From: Anas platyrhynchos
Taxonomy: Eukaryota; Chordata; Aves; Anseriformes; Anatidae
Length of the DNA: 64,000 nucleotides
Direction: 5' to 3'
NCBI RefSeq assembly: GCF_047663525.1
Contig: NC_092593.1
Coordinates: 28,546,501 to 28,610,500 of the forward strand
The notes under the pieces were generated by a model. The model was not told where the DNA came from. It saw only the letters and a list, made by a program, of their open reading frames with translations, and ran no database searches. Positions 61,370 to 64,000 of this stretch are shown here, piece after piece; the stretch's first letter is position 1; each line of letters opens with the position of its first letter. A program made the position numbers and the translations under genes.

Positions 61370-64000
61370 CAGGCAAAAAAGCATTTCCTGATGTTCAGAT
61401 GGAACTTTGTGTGCTTCATTTTATGCCCATTGCCTCTTGTCGTGTCAAAAGACTTGGTAGTTCATTCTGCAGGTAGTAATTTCCTTCACGTACTCTTGGT
61501 TCTGCTGGGTGACAATTTTTATTTCTGTGATTGCTTCATCATGGCAAATACAAAATAGCTATTTCTAGCTTCGATTATTACGAAGCCATATATGATAGAA
61601 AATAATCAGACTCTTATACTGGATTTGAAATGGTCAGGAGATGGAATCTGTAATTCAAGGTAAAGATTACGAACAGCATTAACAAATTGCAGGTCTAACG
61701 AATTGAGACTTAGACGTTTACTAAAAAAACAAACACAAAATGATCTTGAATAAAGATAACATTTCTCATGATAACTTGTGTTTTTTAGAGATGAAGGTGT
61801 GTACGCATCTGTGTCAGTATGATAAAACTTGTCCTGCCTGCATATACTGCTGACTTGCGGGAAGTGGCGTTTCCTTTTTTTTGAGGTGAGCTGTCGTGTG
61901 GCAAGCTTTGACCTGAAGGAAGAGAGCTCTTGCCACATCCTTCCTTCTTCCCCAGCCCTGCCATGGTGTGTCTGCAGCGCTGTGGAGCTGCAGCGATGAT
62001 AGATTTCTACCCTATAATATATGGCAAGATTTTTGCAACAGTTCAGGTTAAGCGTTATGTCCATTTTGTTACGGTTTAATGTACTCATGTAGCTACTCAC
62101 GTAGCTCAGTCTTGCTGTACCATCAAGATGCAGGCAGGATATGCCTTTCGGTTTCACTGTTTCTCTCCTCTTATTCTCTGCTACCTTAATTAATCACAAA
62201 CCTCCATCTTATCTGTTTTACGTGAGGTTATGTAGGACTAGATTTCAGCCTATCCTACACAGAGGACTGAAATGAATAGGAAACTGCCTGACCTAGCTAA
62301 CAGAGCTGCTGTCCACACAATGACTCTGGCAAATGCAGTTCTGGTGATCATTCTCTGCACGCTGCAAAGTCTTAGATCATGTGGCCGCCTGCCATAACAA
62401 TCCTTCTCACCTTATGTCCACTTCTAAAACAAACTAAGGCTTTCAGTCGTCCCCTGGCTATCTCCTCCATTTGCAGGGCACTCTGCACGCACCTTTGAAA
62501 CGTTTGCATTTGAGATGCTCAGATAGCATGCAGTAGTTGTGCACAGAGTATACTTTTTCTTGCAAAGGGAAGGAACTCTCTCTGGCTTTCTTTGCTTCAA
62601 CCGGACTGAAAGAGCCCGTTCAGACACTTTCTTCTGTGCCCTTTCATCTGTACCTGAAAGGTTCTGTATCCTCTGTGTGTTTGCATAGCCTCTTAACCAC
62701 CAGGTTCCTGGCACAATTTTGAGCTGATACTCTGTTTGTGTTTTGTTAGTCTTGGTGGCCTGATCTTTTACCAAAATCTTCTGTGTATTGAGAGGAAAGT
62801 CTTGATGTTCCAGTACCCCTGGGGAGTGAGTAGGAAAGCAGGAGAGTACTGTGGAGGTGCCTCATTTGTTGGACAGTTAACAGGATTGTAGGATAAAAGG
62901 AGGGGCATTTCTGCCCCAAAAGACTAAACTATTCAGCTGCTTCCCAAGTAACCAGTGAGGAAGAAGAGAGGGAAGAGAGGGTGTGTTTATCATAACTCTT
63001 TCAACACATGGATCTGGGAAATATGTTCAGGGTTCATACCAAAAAGCTGTCGGTTCAGAGCATGCATTCAAGTTTTCCTATTAAGATTCCTTTGCCAGCT
63101 GTTCCCCCCTCCTTAACTCTCTCCATGGTCTAACAACATGGAGTCTTCCGTTTTTACTTCAGAAGAGTTAAGTCTGGCTGGGAAAGGAAGCTGTGGTGTC
63201 AAGTCAACTCCAACCAGCTCTATACCTCTGATTGCCTTCCTTCTCCCATGCCGCATGTTGCCTTATTCCCTGTAGTGGAAGCTGCCTTTTGGCTGTCTGT
63301 TCTTCTAATTGGGTCCTCAGGAAGAGGCAGAACCCAACTGAGAAATCTGTAGCTGGAAACATTAAAGGAAAATGTGAAATGGGAGAGGACGAAAAATTAT
63401 TTTCAGGCTTTGGATGGGCTGGTATTCATGCAGGTCAAAACCTGCTGGTTTGATGTTGACCTTCTGTTTCTGATGCTGCTTCTGTTTTGCACTTTCTGGC
63501 AGCTGTTCAGAGTAGAAAGGACTGGGATGTTTTAGGAGCTTAGTTTCTTCATCTATTCTTATGGTGAGAATTAGGTGTTTCTTTGGTTCCTTTGGGTGGG
63601 GGAGCTGTGTCTACAAAGCGAAGGATAAGGTAGGTCAGCCAGGCCCATGGCCAATTGGCTTTGTCCTTTGCTTTCAGCAATGCAGAGCCTAAACATGGTC
63701 TTGGCCTTCAAAACAGCACAGCTGTGCATTTTTATTGCTTGATATGAATGAATCTAGAACCTTGAAATTAGGATGCATTTCAGGATCCAGGTCAGCCTTT
63801 CTGCTTCTGTCCGAAAATATAAATAGCAGCTTCACACCTGGGCTCTTGATGGCATGGAAAAAGCGGAGGGCAGGACTTCTCTCTGCACTTAGAATAAATC
63901 TATCACATGCCATGACAGTTCAGCTGATCTTCTTAGAGTAATTTAGCTGTAAGGCAATAATATTCCCAGATTGCAGTCTTTCATCCCCTCATTATTTTTT

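Overview
The window is vertebrate nuclear DNA, most likely from a bird. Genes are split into short exons with GT-AG introns, CR1 LINE fragments recur with the typical avian 3' tail, and three copies of a bird-type LTR-like repeat are present. The four recognisable proteins align well with tetrapod families by eye. No prokaryotic or viral gene cluster, CRISPR array or tRNA/rRNA gene was seen.

Layout, left to right. (1) About 613-6742, plus strand: the 3' part of a C21orf58-like gene (six exons; the first exons lie outside or were not recognised). (2) About 6.7-10.4 kb: intergenic DNA with two copies of the LTR-like repeat in opposite orientations and an A-rich microsatellite. (3) 10467-22884, plus strand: an apparently complete 15-exon kynurenine 3-monooxygenase gene (KMO or a KMO-like paralogue; 477 codons plus stop) with FAD-binding and active-site residues intact. 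(4) 22.9-26.0 kb: convergent intergenic region with a CR1 3' end. (5) 26016-32902, minus strand: all 15 coding exons of integrin beta-2 (ITGB2/CD18; 773 codons plus stop). (6) 33-42.9 kb: non-coding region between ITGB2 and the next gene. It should hold the ITGB2 promoter and untranslated first exon, plus a CR1 reverse-transcriptase fragment and a tetranucleotide repeat. (7) 42943 onward, plus strand: CpG-rich promoter and exons 1-2 of SLX9 (FAM207A). The rest of the gene lies in or beyond the remaining 19 kb, where I found no further convincing exon.

The genes do not form one pathway. KMO is a mitochondrial outer-membrane flavoenzyme of tryptophan degradation, ITGB2 the leukocyte integrin beta chain, SLX9 a ribosome-biogenesis factor, and C21orf58 is uncharacterised. 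The order ITGB2-SLX9 is that of human 21q22.3. C21orf58 also belongs to 21q22.3 but is over a megabase away there, and human KMO is on 1q43. The insertion of KMO between C21orf58 and ITGB2 is the most noteworthy architectural feature. No wholly new system could be supported; the findings list the best anomalies.
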